The notes below the pieces were generated by a model, which was given only the letters and a program-made list of their open reading frames with translations, was not told the DNA's origin and searched no databases. Positions 21,956-30,116 of a stretch of DNA of 37,241 nucleotides are shown here, piece after piece (within the stretch, counting starts at the first letter, position 1; each line of letters begins with the position of its first letter). Source of the DNA: Thermoanaerobaculia bacterium (lineage in GTDB: Bacteria > Acidobacteriota > Thermoanaerobaculia > Multivoradales > JAIOJS01); the NCBI GenBank assembly GCA_030429235.1, contig JAUIDB010000035.1, forward strand, positions 1 through 37,241, written 5' to 3'. A program made the position numbers and the translations under genes.

Positions 21956-23506
21956 CTAGCGGTTCCGCCCGTATTGCTCGTGCGACGACACCCAGTCGAG
22001 CGACGAGATCGCCGCGGCGAGCGAGAGCTCGCCCGCCAGGACCGCTCCGGCCACGATCTCGGTGAACTTGCGGACCTTGTCCCGGCCGCGGCAGCCCATC
22101 AGCTCGAGACACTCTCGCTGGGTCGGCAGGCTGGTGCCGCCACCGTAGGTGGCCACGATCAGCGAAGGCAAGGTGATCGAGATGTACAGGTCGCGCTCTT
22201 CGGTAACCTCGGTGTACACGATTCCGGCGGAGGACTCGGAGACGTTGGCCACGTCCTGCCCGGTGGCGATGAAGATCGCAGTGATCGCGTTCGGCGAGTG
22301 GCAGCCGTTGTTGTTGGCTCCCGAGAGGAAGGCACCGACGTTGGCGACGTTGGCGTGGTAGTGCAGCGTCTCGGGGTCGACGCGCATGTTCTGAATCAGC
22401 GCGTCGCGCGGAATGACCGCTTCGGCGATCACTCGCTTACCCCGGGTCCGCATGATGTTGACCTGGGAGGCCTTCTTGTCGGTGGCGAGGTTCGACTCCA
22501 GGTAGAACCGACGGACCGTGTCGACCTGCTCCAGGATCCAGCTACAGGCCGCGAAGGTGGCTCGACCGACCATGTTCTGGCCGGCGGCATCGCCGGTGTA
22601 GTAGTTGAAGCGCAGGTAGGCGAACTTCGAGGCCATGTAGGTGTCGATGCTCAGGAGCTTGCCGACCCGCGTCGTCGCTTCGGCCTCGGCTGCGATCTGG
22701 GCGAAGTGTTCGTCGACCCAGGCTCGAAAGTCGCGGGCTTCGCGGGCGGAGTCGAAGATGAAGACCGGAGCGCGCTGCATCTGATCGTCGACCACGGTGC
22801 ACTTGACACCGCCCGAGAGGTTCAGGAGTTTGATGCCGCGGTTGTAAGAGGCGACCAGGGTCCCTTCGGTGGTCGCCAGGGGAACCAGATAGTCGCCCTT
22901 GGCGTACTCGCCGTGGACCGTCAAGGGGCCGGCGATGCCCAGGGGAATCTGGGCGACACCGGTGAAGTTCTCGATGTTGCCCTGCGTTTCCTTGGGGTCG
23001 ATCGAGTACTTGGTGATGTGTTTGGGCTTGGCGCCGGAGAACTTCTCGATGAATCGGTTGCGCTTGCGGATGACGCCACGGCCGTAGTTGTTGTCCTTGT
23101 CGTAGGGAACGGTGACCCCTTTGTCCAGACTCTGTCCGATGGCGTCCTCGACCGAGAAGGCCAAGGTACCAAAGGGCTGCGCGTCGAAGGCGATTTCGAT
23201 GCTCTGCTTCCCGTCGTCGACACTGACCCCTTTGGCCTCGATGACGACCGTGCGGCCCACCGGAAAGACCAGGGGTTTTTTGACCGTGATGTCAGCCCCG
23301 CTGAGGCTCTGCTTCTTCTCCTCGGCTACGAAGCTCAGATGCAGGCGGTCGTTGGGAATCAGGTCGTCGTTGATCCGGATGCCTTCGATCCCCGAGAGCT
23401 TCGCATCGCTCAGCCGGTTTTTGACCGAGAAGCGGACTCCTCCCCGTACATTCTCCAGGCTGCCGAAGTTGTAGAGCTGTTTGAGAAGTAGCTTGGGGAT
23501 CTTCAT
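21956..23506 (-). CDS. Hydroxymethylglutaryl-CoA reductase, class I type
   Basis: A 516-residue HMG-CoA reductase that makes mevalonate using NAD(P)H. Catalytic residues are present: Glu214 in TTEGTLVAS, Lys345 (or 344) in DKKASQVN, Asp418 in GQDVANV and His509 in SSHEQYGRNR. ENFTGVAQIPLGIAGPL (180-194) and TYGGGTSLPTQ belong to the HMGR core; the sequence is of the eukaryote/archaea-like class I type, uncommon in bacteria. Residues about 1-120 are an N-terminal beta-rich domain that I do not find in standard class I enzymes and for which I have no function. The ATG overlaps the stop of the acyltransferase gene (ATGA). Confidence 0.93.
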   Translation of the reverse strand: MKIPKLLLKQLYNFGSLENVRGGVRFSVKNRLSDAKLSGIEGIRINDDLIPNDRLHLSFVAEEKKQSLSGADITVKKPLVFPVGRTVVIEAKGVSVDDGKQSIEIAFDAQPFGTLAFSVEDAIGQSLDKGVTVPYDKDNNYGRGVIRKRNRFIEKFSGAKPKHITKYSIDPKETQGNIENFTGVAQIPLGIAGPLTVHGEYAKGDYLVPLATTEGTLVASYNRGIKLLNLSGGVKCTVVDDQMQRAPVFIFDSAREARDFRAWVDEHFAQIAAEAEATTRVGKLLSIDTYMASKFAYLRFNYYTGDAAGQNMVGRATFAACSWILEQVDTVRRFYLESNLATDKKASQVNIMRTRGKRVIAEAVIPRDALIQNMRVDPETLHYHANVANVGAFLSGANNNGCHSPNAITAIFIATGQDVANVSESSAGIVYTEVTEERDLYISITLPSLIVATYGGGTSLPTQRECLELMGCRGRDKVRKFTEIVAGAVLAGELSLAAAISSLDWVSSHEQYGRNR

Positions 23507-24942
23507 GAAGGGGGAGGCTCCATCGGTTCCGAGGGTTCTGGGGAGTCCGTTCGATTGTACCCCGCTTGCTTTCGCGGCAGCAGGGCCTCGAGCTCGTCGT
23601 GGAAGCCGTTGATGATGGACTGCGGGTCGTCGACGAGCGCGGCGTCGGTCATCAGACCTACCCGGGCGGCACCGGCGTAGGTGAGAATCGAGAGGCCGAG
23701 ATTGAGCCCAGCCGATTGGGGGACCCAGAAGAACACATCCTCGATCGCGTGCCCCGCCAGATACAGCCGATGGCGCGGTCCCGGCACACTCGACATGACC
23801 ATCGAGCCCTTCCAGCCAAAGATCGCCAGCACCAGCTTTTGCACCCATCTGGGGAGGCGCCCGAGAACGCCGAGAGCCACCAAGGTCACCAGCGGTTGGA
23901 GCGAGTGCTTGAGCCGGTACATTCGTTGGCGCAGGGTGTGGAGTCGGCGCTGTGGATCCTGAGCCGCAAGGGGTAGCTTGAGGAAGACGAGTCCGAAGCG
24001 GTTTCCCAGGTCCCGCATCTCCTCGGCGGGACGCAGGCTCACCGGGATTACGGCTCGCAGGTCGCGTGGAGTCCCTCCTCGGTCTCGCCAGTAGCGACTC
24101 AGAGCGCCACAGGCCACGGTGGTCAGGACATCAGTGACCGTGCCGCCGAGGGCCTCGCGGAGCTCCTCGATCTGGCTCATCGGGATCGAACGGGACCAGG
24201 CCACTCGCTTGACTCCACCCATCCGCCCGGTGAACACCGAGCGCGGGTCGGGCGGGAGAAGGGTCAGTCGGAGGAAGGAGAAGATGCCCCCCACCCAGAG
24301 CACGAGAGGGTTGGTCCGGGCGAGCAAATCGGCGGGCTTGGTCATCAGTCGAGCGGCCTCGGGCATGACCGCTTCGATGTCGCGCAGCGCCGTGCGCGGA
24401 TTCAACTCGGGCCCGGTGAACAGTTCACGGAGTGGATTGGGCGCGTCGGCTTCCGCCGAAAGATCGGTCAACGAAAGCAGGAGCACCATCATCGCCACCC
24501 CATCGCCCATGGCGTGCTGCAGCTGCCAGAGCAGCGCGGAGCTTCCTCGGTACCCTTGGATCAGGTGGACTCGCCAGAGGGGTTTGTTCGGGGGCAGGGG
24601 CACTGCCATGCGCTCGGAAACCAGTCGCTGGAGGACCGAGTCGTCGTGGGGCGATGGGAGCTGGAGTTGGAGGAGGTGCTCTTCGAGCGCGATCTTTTCG
24701 ACCTCGCGCCAACGGTGCCGCTTTCCCGATAGGGTCCGCTCCTCGACGGCGATCGACCGAAACCGAGCCACGGGCAGGAGCCGCTCCCGGACCAGCTGGT
24801 GCAGGGCTGGCAGCGTCATCGGGCGCGCCAGGGTCATCACGCAGTTGATGGTCATCCAGTTGGTCGGACGATCCATTCTGAGCCAGGCTCGGTCCACGGC
24901 GGTCACCCGACTCTGAACTGGCGGTGATGCAGCTGGGGCCAC
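23503..24942 (-). CDS. Wax ester synthase/diacylglycerol acyltransferase family
   Basis: A 479-residue protein of the WS/DGAT family, which transfers an acyl group from acyl-CoA to a fatty alcohol or diacylglycerol. The active-site motif, usually HHxxxDG, is QHAMGDG (142-148): the catalytic second His143 and Asp147 are kept but the first His is Gln. PLWRVHL (121-127) and the C-terminal SSVPGP segment, equivalent to the usual NVPGP, are also present. The start is GTG. It is coupled to HMG-CoA reductase, so isoprenoid alcohol acylation is possible, but the substrate is not predictable. A 198-nt gap with a GC hairpin separates it from the carbamate kinase. Confidence 0.9.
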   Translation of the reverse strand: MAPAASPPVQSRVTAVDRAWLRMDRPTNWMTINCVMTLARPMTLPALHQLVRERLLPVARFRSIAVEERTLSGKRHRWREVEKIALEEHLLQLQLPSPHDDSVLQRLVSERMAVPLPPNKPLWRVHLIQGYRGSSALLWQLQHAMGDGVAMMVLLLSLTDLSAEADAPNPLRELFTGPELNPRTALRDIEAVMPEAARLMTKPADLLARTNPLVLWVGGIFSFLRLTLLPPDPRSVFTGRMGGVKRVAWSRSIPMSQIEELREALGGTVTDVLTTVACGALSRYWRDRGGTPRDLRAVIPVSLRPAEEMRDLGNRFGLVFLKLPLAAQDPQRRLHTLRQRMYRLKHSLQPLVTLVALGVLGRLPRWVQKLVLAIFGWKGSMVMSSVPGPRHRLYLAGHAIEDVFFWVPQSAGLNLGLSILTYAGAARVGLMTDAALVDDPQSIINGFHDELEALLPRKQAGYNRTDSPEPSEPMEPPPS

Positions 24943-25090
24943 GGTCGGACTCTACCAGGTGTCGCACCGAGAGCAGGCCGGCGCCGAAGTCGTGGAACGG
25001 GTTGATCTGGAGGGGGCCTGCGAGTGGTACGCGGTCCGGCGAGGCCTCCTGGGTGCGAGACATCGAACGTCCACAGAGATTCGGGGTCCG

Positions 25091-25118
25091 CCGGCCCGCA
25101 GAATCACCCGCGGGCCGG
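25091..25118. repeat. GC-rich inverted repeat after carbamate kinase gene
   Basis: A perfect 9-bp inverted repeat, CCGGCCCGC (25091-25099) and GCGGGCCGG (25110-25118), with a 10-nt centre, lies 23 nt beyond the carbamate kinase stop. No T-run follows on either strand, so it is not a canonical intrinsic terminator; it may stall or protect RNA between two minus-strand units. Confidence 0.55.
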
Positions 25119-25140
25119 GCCGCCACGCTCGGCTGAACGG

Positions 25141-26097
25141 CTAGGCGGTGATCCAGGTGCCGGTCTCGCCGGCCAGGGCGGCGCTGAGCGTGAAGACGTC
25201 GGTGATGAGAGTGCGGCTGCCGCCGCCTTCGATGAACCTGCACGCGGCGTCGATCTTCGGACCCATGCTTCCAGCTGGGAACTGTCCTTCTGCCAGATGA
25301 CGCCGAGCCTGCTCGACGCTGATGATGCTGAGCGGCCTCTCTTGAGGCGTTCCGAAGTCGAGCAGCACCTGTTCGACGCCGGTCAGGATGAAGAGTTCGG
25401 GCGCACCCAGCGCCAGGGCCATCACCGCAGAGGCGAAGTCCTTGTCGATCACTCCCTCCACTCCCTTGAACTCGCCGTTCGGCAGGCGCTTGACCGGAAT
25501 ACCGCCCCCGCCTCCGCTGATCACCACCGTGCCGGCATCGACCAGCGTCGAGATCTCCTGTCGCTGCACGATGTCGATCGGCTCGGGTGAGGGGACGACC
25601 CGCCGCCAACCCCGTCCCCGGTCCTCGCGGACGGTCCAGCCCCGCTCCTGCGCCTTCTGCTGGGCCGTGGATTCGTCGTAGAAGGGGCCCACGAACTTGG
25701 TCGGGTCCTGGAAGGCCGGATCGTCGGCGTTGACCTCGACCATGGTGAGCATGCAGCAAACGCGATGGGCCATGCCGTGCTGCCGAAGCTTGCTGCGGAA
25801 CACTCTCTCGATCATGTAGCCGAGTCCGCCCTGAACGTCGGCTCCCATCAGATCCAGCGGCAGGACGGGAGCTTCTGCGGCCGCCATCTCGACGCGGATC
25901 ATCTGATTGCCGATCTGCGGTCCGTTGCCGTGGGTGACGATCAGTTCGTAACCCTGCTGCAGAAGCCCGACCACGCCATCGAGGCTGTCCTGCAGGTTGC
26001 GGTAGTCCTCCTCGACGGTTCCGCTATCCCCGGGACGGGTGATGGCGTTGCCCCCGAGAGCGACGACGGCACGACGACGGTAGCTGGGTGGAATCAT
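25141..26097 (-). CDS. arcC: Carbamate kinase
   Basis: A 318-residue member of the amino-acid-kinase family, full length. Its reaction interconverts carbamoyl phosphate plus ADP with carbamate plus ATP. Motifs are ALGGNAI (near residue 13), THGNGPQIGNQ, GGGGIPV, GVIDKDFASA and GSMGPKI, all in the expected order. It lies 22 nt after hemD on the same strand, with no arcA or ornithine carbamoyltransferase in the window, so arginine fermentation is not supported locally. The gene may serve carbamoyl-phosphate supply or purine/agmatine breakdown. Co-transcription with heme genes is likely by spacing. Confidence 0.94.
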   Translation of the reverse strand: MIPPSYRRRAVVALGGNAITRPGDSGTVEEDYRNLQDSLDGVVGLLQQGYELIVTHGNGPQIGNQMIRVEMAAAEAPVLPLDLMGADVQGGLGYMIERVFRSKLRQHGMAHRVCCMLTMVEVNADDPAFQDPTKFVGPFYDESTAQQKAQERGWTVREDRGRGWRRVVPSPEPIDIVQRQEISTLVDAGTVVISGGGGGIPVKRLPNGEFKGVEGVIDKDFASAVMALALGAPELFILTGVEQVLLDFGTPQERPLSIISVEQARRHLAEGQFPAGSMGPKIDAACRFIEGGGSRTLITDVFTLSAALAGETGTWITA

Positions 26098-26119
26098 AGG
26101 CGGCGGATCCTAGCAGCAA

Positions 26120-26878
26120 CTAGGAGTCGAGGTGGCGAGCGATCGCGGCGGCCAGTTGCGCGTCCGAGGGTTCGCGGGCCTCGATCACCTGGTTCACGCC
26201 GACTCCCCGCAGCGCGGCGGTGGTCGTGGGACCGATGGAGGCCGCCCACAGGCCGTCGGACCCAGGACACCAGGAGCTTCCGGCGAGCTGTACGAAGTGG
26301 GCCACGATCCGGGGGCTGGTGAACGTGACCCAGCCGAACTCGCCACTAGCGAAGAGGAGTGAAAAGGCCCGCGGAGCATCGTCGGGAAGGCGCTTCTCGT
26401 AGGCCACCGGGTCGTCCACCCGGTGACCGGCAAGGCGCAGTCCCTCGGCGAGCCCCGGGCGCGCGTCTCCGGCGCGGGGAAACAGAACGTGAGAATGGGC
26501 GGGGAGCGTGGTGAGGAGGTAGTCCAAGACTCCTTCACCATGCTGCTGATCCGGCACTTCGGCCCTGCCGAGCTCTTCGGCAAGGAGCGCCTCGGCCGTA
26601 CGACGGCCCACGGCCACCAGCCGGGATGGCCGCGCCGGCGCGCCGGCGGCCCGCCAGCGCTCGACGAAGGGGCGCACCGCTGCCGCCGACGTGAAGAGCC
26701 AGATGCGGGGCTCTCGGCTGCCCGCCGCCCGGCGCAGGGCCGCGTCATCGGCCGGCGGCACGACTTCGATCAACGGGAGCGCTACTGGGGAGAGGCCGTG
26801 CGCTGCGAGGGCTCGTGCGAGGTTTTGCTGGCGCTCCCGAGGACGCGTCACCACGACCCGGTGCGAGGTGCGACTCAT
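26120..26878 (-). CDS. hemD: Uroporphyrinogen-III synthase HemD
   Basis: A 252-residue protein of the poorly conserved HemD family, which closes and flips ring D of hydroxymethylbilane to give uroporphyrinogen III. The identification rests on the start VVVTRPRERQQNLARAL, WLFTSAAAVRPFVERW, the second-domain TFTSPRIVAHF, and ASIGPTTTAALRGVGV, all characteristic, and on the position directly downstream of hemC. The ATG overlaps the hemC stop by 4 nt (ATGA). Length is typical. Confidence 0.9.
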   Translation of the reverse strand: MSRTSHRVVVTRPRERQQNLARALAAHGLSPVALPLIEVVPPADDAALRRAAGSREPRIWLFTSAAAVRPFVERWRAAGAPARPSRLVAVGRRTAEALLAEELGRAEVPDQQHGEGVLDYLLTTLPAHSHVLFPRAGDARPGLAEGLRLAGHRVDDPVAYEKRLPDDAPRAFSLLFASGEFGWVTFTSPRIVAHFVQLAGSSWCPGSDGLWAASIGPTTTAALRGVGVNQVIEAREPSDAQLAAAIARHLDS

Positions 26879-27813
26879 GGCGCTCGGCGAACGGCGTCGA
26901 GGATCGCGTCGGCTCCCTGCTGCCGGAGCAAGGCCGCCGCTTGATGGGCGGTGCTTTCCGGATCGGTACCCAGGGACTCGGCCCGGACTAGGCGCGAGCC
27001 ATCGGGCTGGGCGACCACGGCCACCAGACGGAGAGCCTGCCCCCCGTCCGTGCGAGCCCAGGCAGCGAGCGGCAGGGCACAGTCTCCACCGAGGGTCGCG
27101 ACCAGGGCTCGTTCACACTCGGCCGCACGTCGGCTGCCGTCGTCGTCGAGGGCGGCGCAGAGGGTTGCGACCTCGTCGCCCTCGCGGGTCTGGACCGCGA
27201 GCGTGCCTTGTCCCGGAGCGGGAACCAACTGCTCGGGGTCCAGGGGGTGGATCGGCTGGTCCGAGATCCCGAGACGCACCAAACCGGCCGCGGCGAGGAG
27301 CACACCGTGGGCGCCACTTCGCTGCCACTTGGCGATACGGGTCTCGACGTTGCCCCGCAGAGGACGGACCTCGAGATCGGGCCGCATCGCGAGGACCTGG
27401 GCTCGTCGCCGGGAGGCACCGGTGAGGAGGATCGCACCCTGGGGCAGCTCGGAGAGGTCGGTAGCCAGGTTCGAGAGCAGGGCATCTCGAGGGTCTTCTC
27501 GGCGCGGGAACGCGGCCACGCAGAGACCCGCGGGCTGATGGACCGGAAGGTCCTTCAAACTGTGCACCGCGAGGTCGAGCCGACCATCGAGGAGGCGTGC
27601 TTCGAGTTCCTCCGTGAAGAGGCCCTTGCCGCCGACCTTGGAGAGGTCGCCGGGCAGCCGGTCACCTCGGGTGACGATGGGCTCGAGCTCGACTCGCAAT
27701 CCGGGATGCGCCGCCTCGAGCCAGCGCGCCACCTGACCCGACTGCGCGAGTGCGAGCCGGCTGCGGCGAGTGCCGAGGCGGAGAACCCGGCGTGCGGGTT
27801 CCGCGCCAGTCAC
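26875..27813 (-). CDS. hemC: Hydroxymethylbilane synthase HemC
   Basis: A 312-residue porphobilinogen deaminase that assembles four porphobilinogens into hydroxymethylbilane. It has LRLGTRRSRLALAQ at the start, the catalytic Asp88 in HSLKDLP and the dipyrromethane cofactor cysteine Cys245 in LGGDCALPL. The usual Gly-Gly-Cys context is here GGDC, a variant seen in other bacteria. The start overlaps the stop of hemA and its own stop overlaps hemD, so hemA-hemC-hemD are tightly coupled. Confidence 0.95.
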   Translation of the reverse strand: MTGAEPARRVLRLGTRRSRLALAQSGQVARWLEAAHPGLRVELEPIVTRGDRLPGDLSKVGGKGLFTEELEARLLDGRLDLAVHSLKDLPVHQPAGLCVAAFPRREDPRDALLSNLATDLSELPQGAILLTGASRRRAQVLAMRPDLEVRPLRGNVETRIAKWQRSGAHGVLLAAAGLVRLGISDQPIHPLDPEQLVPAPGQGTLAVQTREGDEVATLCAALDDDGSRRAAECERALVATLGGDCALPLAAWARTDGGQALRLVAVVAQPDGSRLVRAESLGTDPESTAHQAAALLRQQGADAILDAVRRAP

Positions 27814-29135
27814 GGTTCCCGCTCCTCGTCGAGTTGGAAGAGGCGTCGAATCAACTCGAGGTGCGCTCGGGAGCCCTCGCCCACTCCGTGCCGGAGCTGG
27901 CGGCTGGGATGGTGGAGAACCCGTCGAACGAGGGAGCGGGTCAGGCGGTCCAGTTCTTCGTGATACTCGGCGGGAATGCTCTCCTTGGCCAGCTCGACTT
28001 CCCGACGACGAATCCCCTCGGCCTGGCGCTGGAGCTGCGCGACCAGGGGTTCGGCTTCCCGCCGTTCGTACCAGTCGAGGAAGTGGCGCAGTTCGGTTCC
28101 TACGATCGACTCTACGGCTGGGACTTCTGCCCGGCGACGATCGAGATTACGATCGATCAGGCCGCGCAGAGAGTCGATGTCGTGGAGGAATACGTTCGGC
28201 AAGGATCCGATCTCGGCTTCGACGTTGCGGGGCAGACCGAGGTCGACCACCAGAAGAGGCCGCGATCGTCGGCGTTGCACCACCTCGCGAAAGGGGGGCA
28301 ACGTGAAGATCGGTTCGTCGGCGCGGGTCGCCACGACCAGCAGATCGGCCACCGCCAGGTATTGGTAGCGCTCTTCCATCGCCAGACGCTCCGACTGGGG
28401 GAACTCCTCCTGGAAACGCTCGGCTCGCTGGTTCCCTCGGTTGGCGAAGGCGAGACTGAGGATCTCGCGCTCGAAAAGGGCGGTGGCCGCCAGGGTGGCC
28501 ATGTCACCAGCGCCGACTAGGAGGGCCCGCTGGTGGTCGATGCGGTCGAAGATGCGTCGCGCCAGCTCGACTACGGCGTAGCCCAGGGAGATGGCCCCGG
28601 CCCCGATCTCGGTCTCGGAGCGCGCTCGGCGCCCGGCCTTCATGGCGGTTCGCAGGAGCCGCTGCAGGATCGGCCCCGTGCTCCCCAGATCCGCCGCGAG
28701 ATCCGCCGCCTGTTTGACCTGACCGAGGATCTCGGGCTCTCCGAGCACCATCGACTCGAGTCCGGCCGCCACGGCGAGCAGCCGACGGGCGGCCTCCCGA
28801 TCGTGCAACACGAAGTAGCGACCGCCTTCGACGATTTCGGGTGCACGCTCGCCGAGGGCGCGGTCCAGGGCCAGCTTGAAGGCGGCGTCACCGTCTTCGG
28901 GCCGCAAGTAGAGCTCGGTACGGTTGCAGGTCGAGAGCACGAAAGCCTCGGCGATCTCGGAGCTCGCCATCAATCGCAACTGCAGGGCCTCGGCCTCCCG
29001 TGGGTCGAGGGCGACGCGCTCGCGCAGCTCGATAGGAGCGGTCCTGAAGTCGACTCCGAGGGCGAGTAGGGGAGGACCGACCTCTGGATGGGTGGTGTTG
29101 CGCGGGTGCGTCGTGGCGACAGGTGCCGGGCTCAT
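27810..29135 (-). CDS. hemA: Glutamyl-tRNA reductase HemA
   Basis: A 441-residue enzyme that reduces glutamyl-tRNA to glutamate-1-semialdehyde, the first committed step of C5 heme synthesis. The nucleophile Cys70 is in STCNRTE; ESMVLGEPEILGQVK, the NADPH-binding VGAGDMATLAA and the C-terminal dimerisation helices are present. The ATG at 29135 is chosen because the conserved LALGVDFRTAPIELRE begins soon after; the open frame upstream belongs antisense to other genes. It overlaps the stop of the hemX-like gene and the start of hemC. The N-terminal 20 residues are a variable extension. Confidence 0.95.
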   Translation of the reverse strand: MSPAPVATTHPRNTTHPEVGPPLLALGVDFRTAPIELRERVALDPREAEALQLRLMASSEIAEAFVLSTCNRTELYLRPEDGDAAFKLALDRALGERAPEIVEGGRYFVLHDREAARRLLAVAAGLESMVLGEPEILGQVKQAADLAADLGSTGPILQRLLRTAMKAGRRARSETEIGAGAISLGYAVVELARRIFDRIDHQRALLVGAGDMATLAATALFEREILSLAFANRGNQRAERFQEEFPQSERLAMEERYQYLAVADLLVVATRADEPIFTLPPFREVVQRRRSRPLLVVDLGLPRNVEAEIGSLPNVFLHDIDSLRGLIDRNLDRRRAEVPAVESIVGTELRHFLDWYERREAEPLVAQLQRQAEGIRRREVELAKESIPAEYHEELDRLTRSLVRRVLHHPSRQLRHGVGEGSRAHLELIRRLFQLDEEREP

Positions 29136-29956
29136 AAGCCGCCGTGAAAGCTGGTGAGGAGGAGACGGCTGAGGACCAGGGACCCCAGGATGAGTGCGAG
29201 CCCGGTCAGGCTGGCGAGCGCGGTCTGACGTCCCTGCCAGCGGCCGAGGCGCCGCAGGAGAAGGGAACCACCGTACAGAGCCCAGGTGAAGAGGGTCACC
29301 AGAATTGTCGGGTCGAGCAGCGTAGCGCCCGGCTCCCGCTGGATCAGCCAGATCGTTCCGATGATCAGGCCTCCGCTGAGGAACACCAGGCCCACCGTCA
29401 GACCACCGACTAGCATCCGTTCGAGGACCTCGAGCGGCGGTAGTTTGCCGTAGAAGAGTTGAAAGCGGGCCTTTTTCAGCTCGCGATACAACCGGAGGTA
29501 GAGGAACCCGTAGCCGGCGGCGACAGCGAACGAAGCGTAGCCCAGCAGGGCAAAGAGGGCATGGAAACCAAAGTAGGGGTTCTCGAACACTTCGCGATGG
29601 GGAGGGATCGGAGTGTGGAGGATCACGGCGAGGGACTGGAAGGTCGCCGCCTGCACCAGCATCCAGAAACCGCTGGTCCGTTCGCCCTCCCAGCGTTCGA
29701 GGAGCGCGTAGATCAACGCCACGGCGAAGGCGAGGACAGAGAAAGCCTGGGCCACGGTGGCCGCTGGAAACTGGTGCCACTGTAAGGTCAGGAGCACCAG
29801 ATAGAGTCCATGCAGCGCGACCGTGGACCACAACAGCGGCGTCCCCATCCGCCCGAGGGGGGAGCGACCGGCAAAGAAGAGAACACCGTACTCCGCGGCC
29901 ACCAGAAGGTGGAGAACCAGGATGAACACGGGGGCGGCGGGGAGAAGCTGGGTCAT
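29132..29956 (-). CDS. CcsA/HemX-type cytochrome assembly membrane protein
   Basis: A 274-residue integral membrane protein with about eight transmembrane helices. The block FENPYFGFHALFALLGYASFAVAAGYGFLYL matches the cytochrome c assembly protein (CcsA/CcmC/HemX) family. The heme-handling WGxxW motif of CcmC/CcsA is absent, GTIWLI being the nearest, so the HemX type, which modulates HemA abundance in Bacillus, is favoured. It is the first gene of the hemX-hemA-hemC-hemD series and overlaps hemA by 4 nt. Divergent purA lies 160 nt away. Confidence 0.85.
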   Translation of the reverse strand: MTQLLPAAPVFILVLHLLVAAEYGVLFFAGRSPLGRMGTPLLWSTVALHGLYLVLLTLQWHQFPAATVAQAFSVLAFAVALIYALLERWEGERTSGFWMLVQAATFQSLAVILHTPIPPHREVFENPYFGFHALFALLGYASFAVAAGYGFLYLRLYRELKKARFQLFYGKLPPLEVLERMLVGGLTVGLVFLSGGLIIGTIWLIQREPGATLLDPTILVTLFTWALYGGSLLLRRLGRWQGRQTALASLTGLALILGSLVLSRLLLTSFHGGL

Positions 29957-30036
29957 GGCAGAGCGCGGAAGACTCCGGGTCGACTCGGCATCGTACCAGA
30001 GGAGCGGCCTCCGGTCCCTGGTGGCGTGCCCGGTCG

Positions 30037-30058
30037 GAAGCCCCCCTAGGGGGTCTTC
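30037..30058. repeat. Near-perfect palindrome between hemX-like gene and purA
   Basis: A 12-bp perfect palindrome CCCCCTAGGGGG (30042-30053) is flanked by GAAG and CTTC, giving a 22-bp symmetric site with one mismatched pair. It lies in the 160-nt divergent region, 59 nt before the purA ATG, and could be an operator for either side. Confidence 0.45.
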
Positions 30059-30063
30059 GGATC

Positions 30064-30092
30064 TTGTGAGTACCTCCGGCGTCTGCTACTGT
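30064..30092 (+). promoter_or_regulatory. Possible purA promoter
   Basis: TTGTGA (30064-30069, four of six -35 matches) is 17 nt from TACTGT (30087-30092, three of six -10 matches), giving a transcript start about 20 nt before the ATG. The weak -10 keeps confidence low. Confidence 0.3.
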
Positions 30093-30116
30093 GGCGCGTT
30101 CGAACGGAGGGGATTC

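Noticed and set aside
25091-25118. GC hairpin as a terminator of the carbamate kinase transcript
   Set aside because: No T-run follows on the minus strand, so it is listed only as an inverted repeat.
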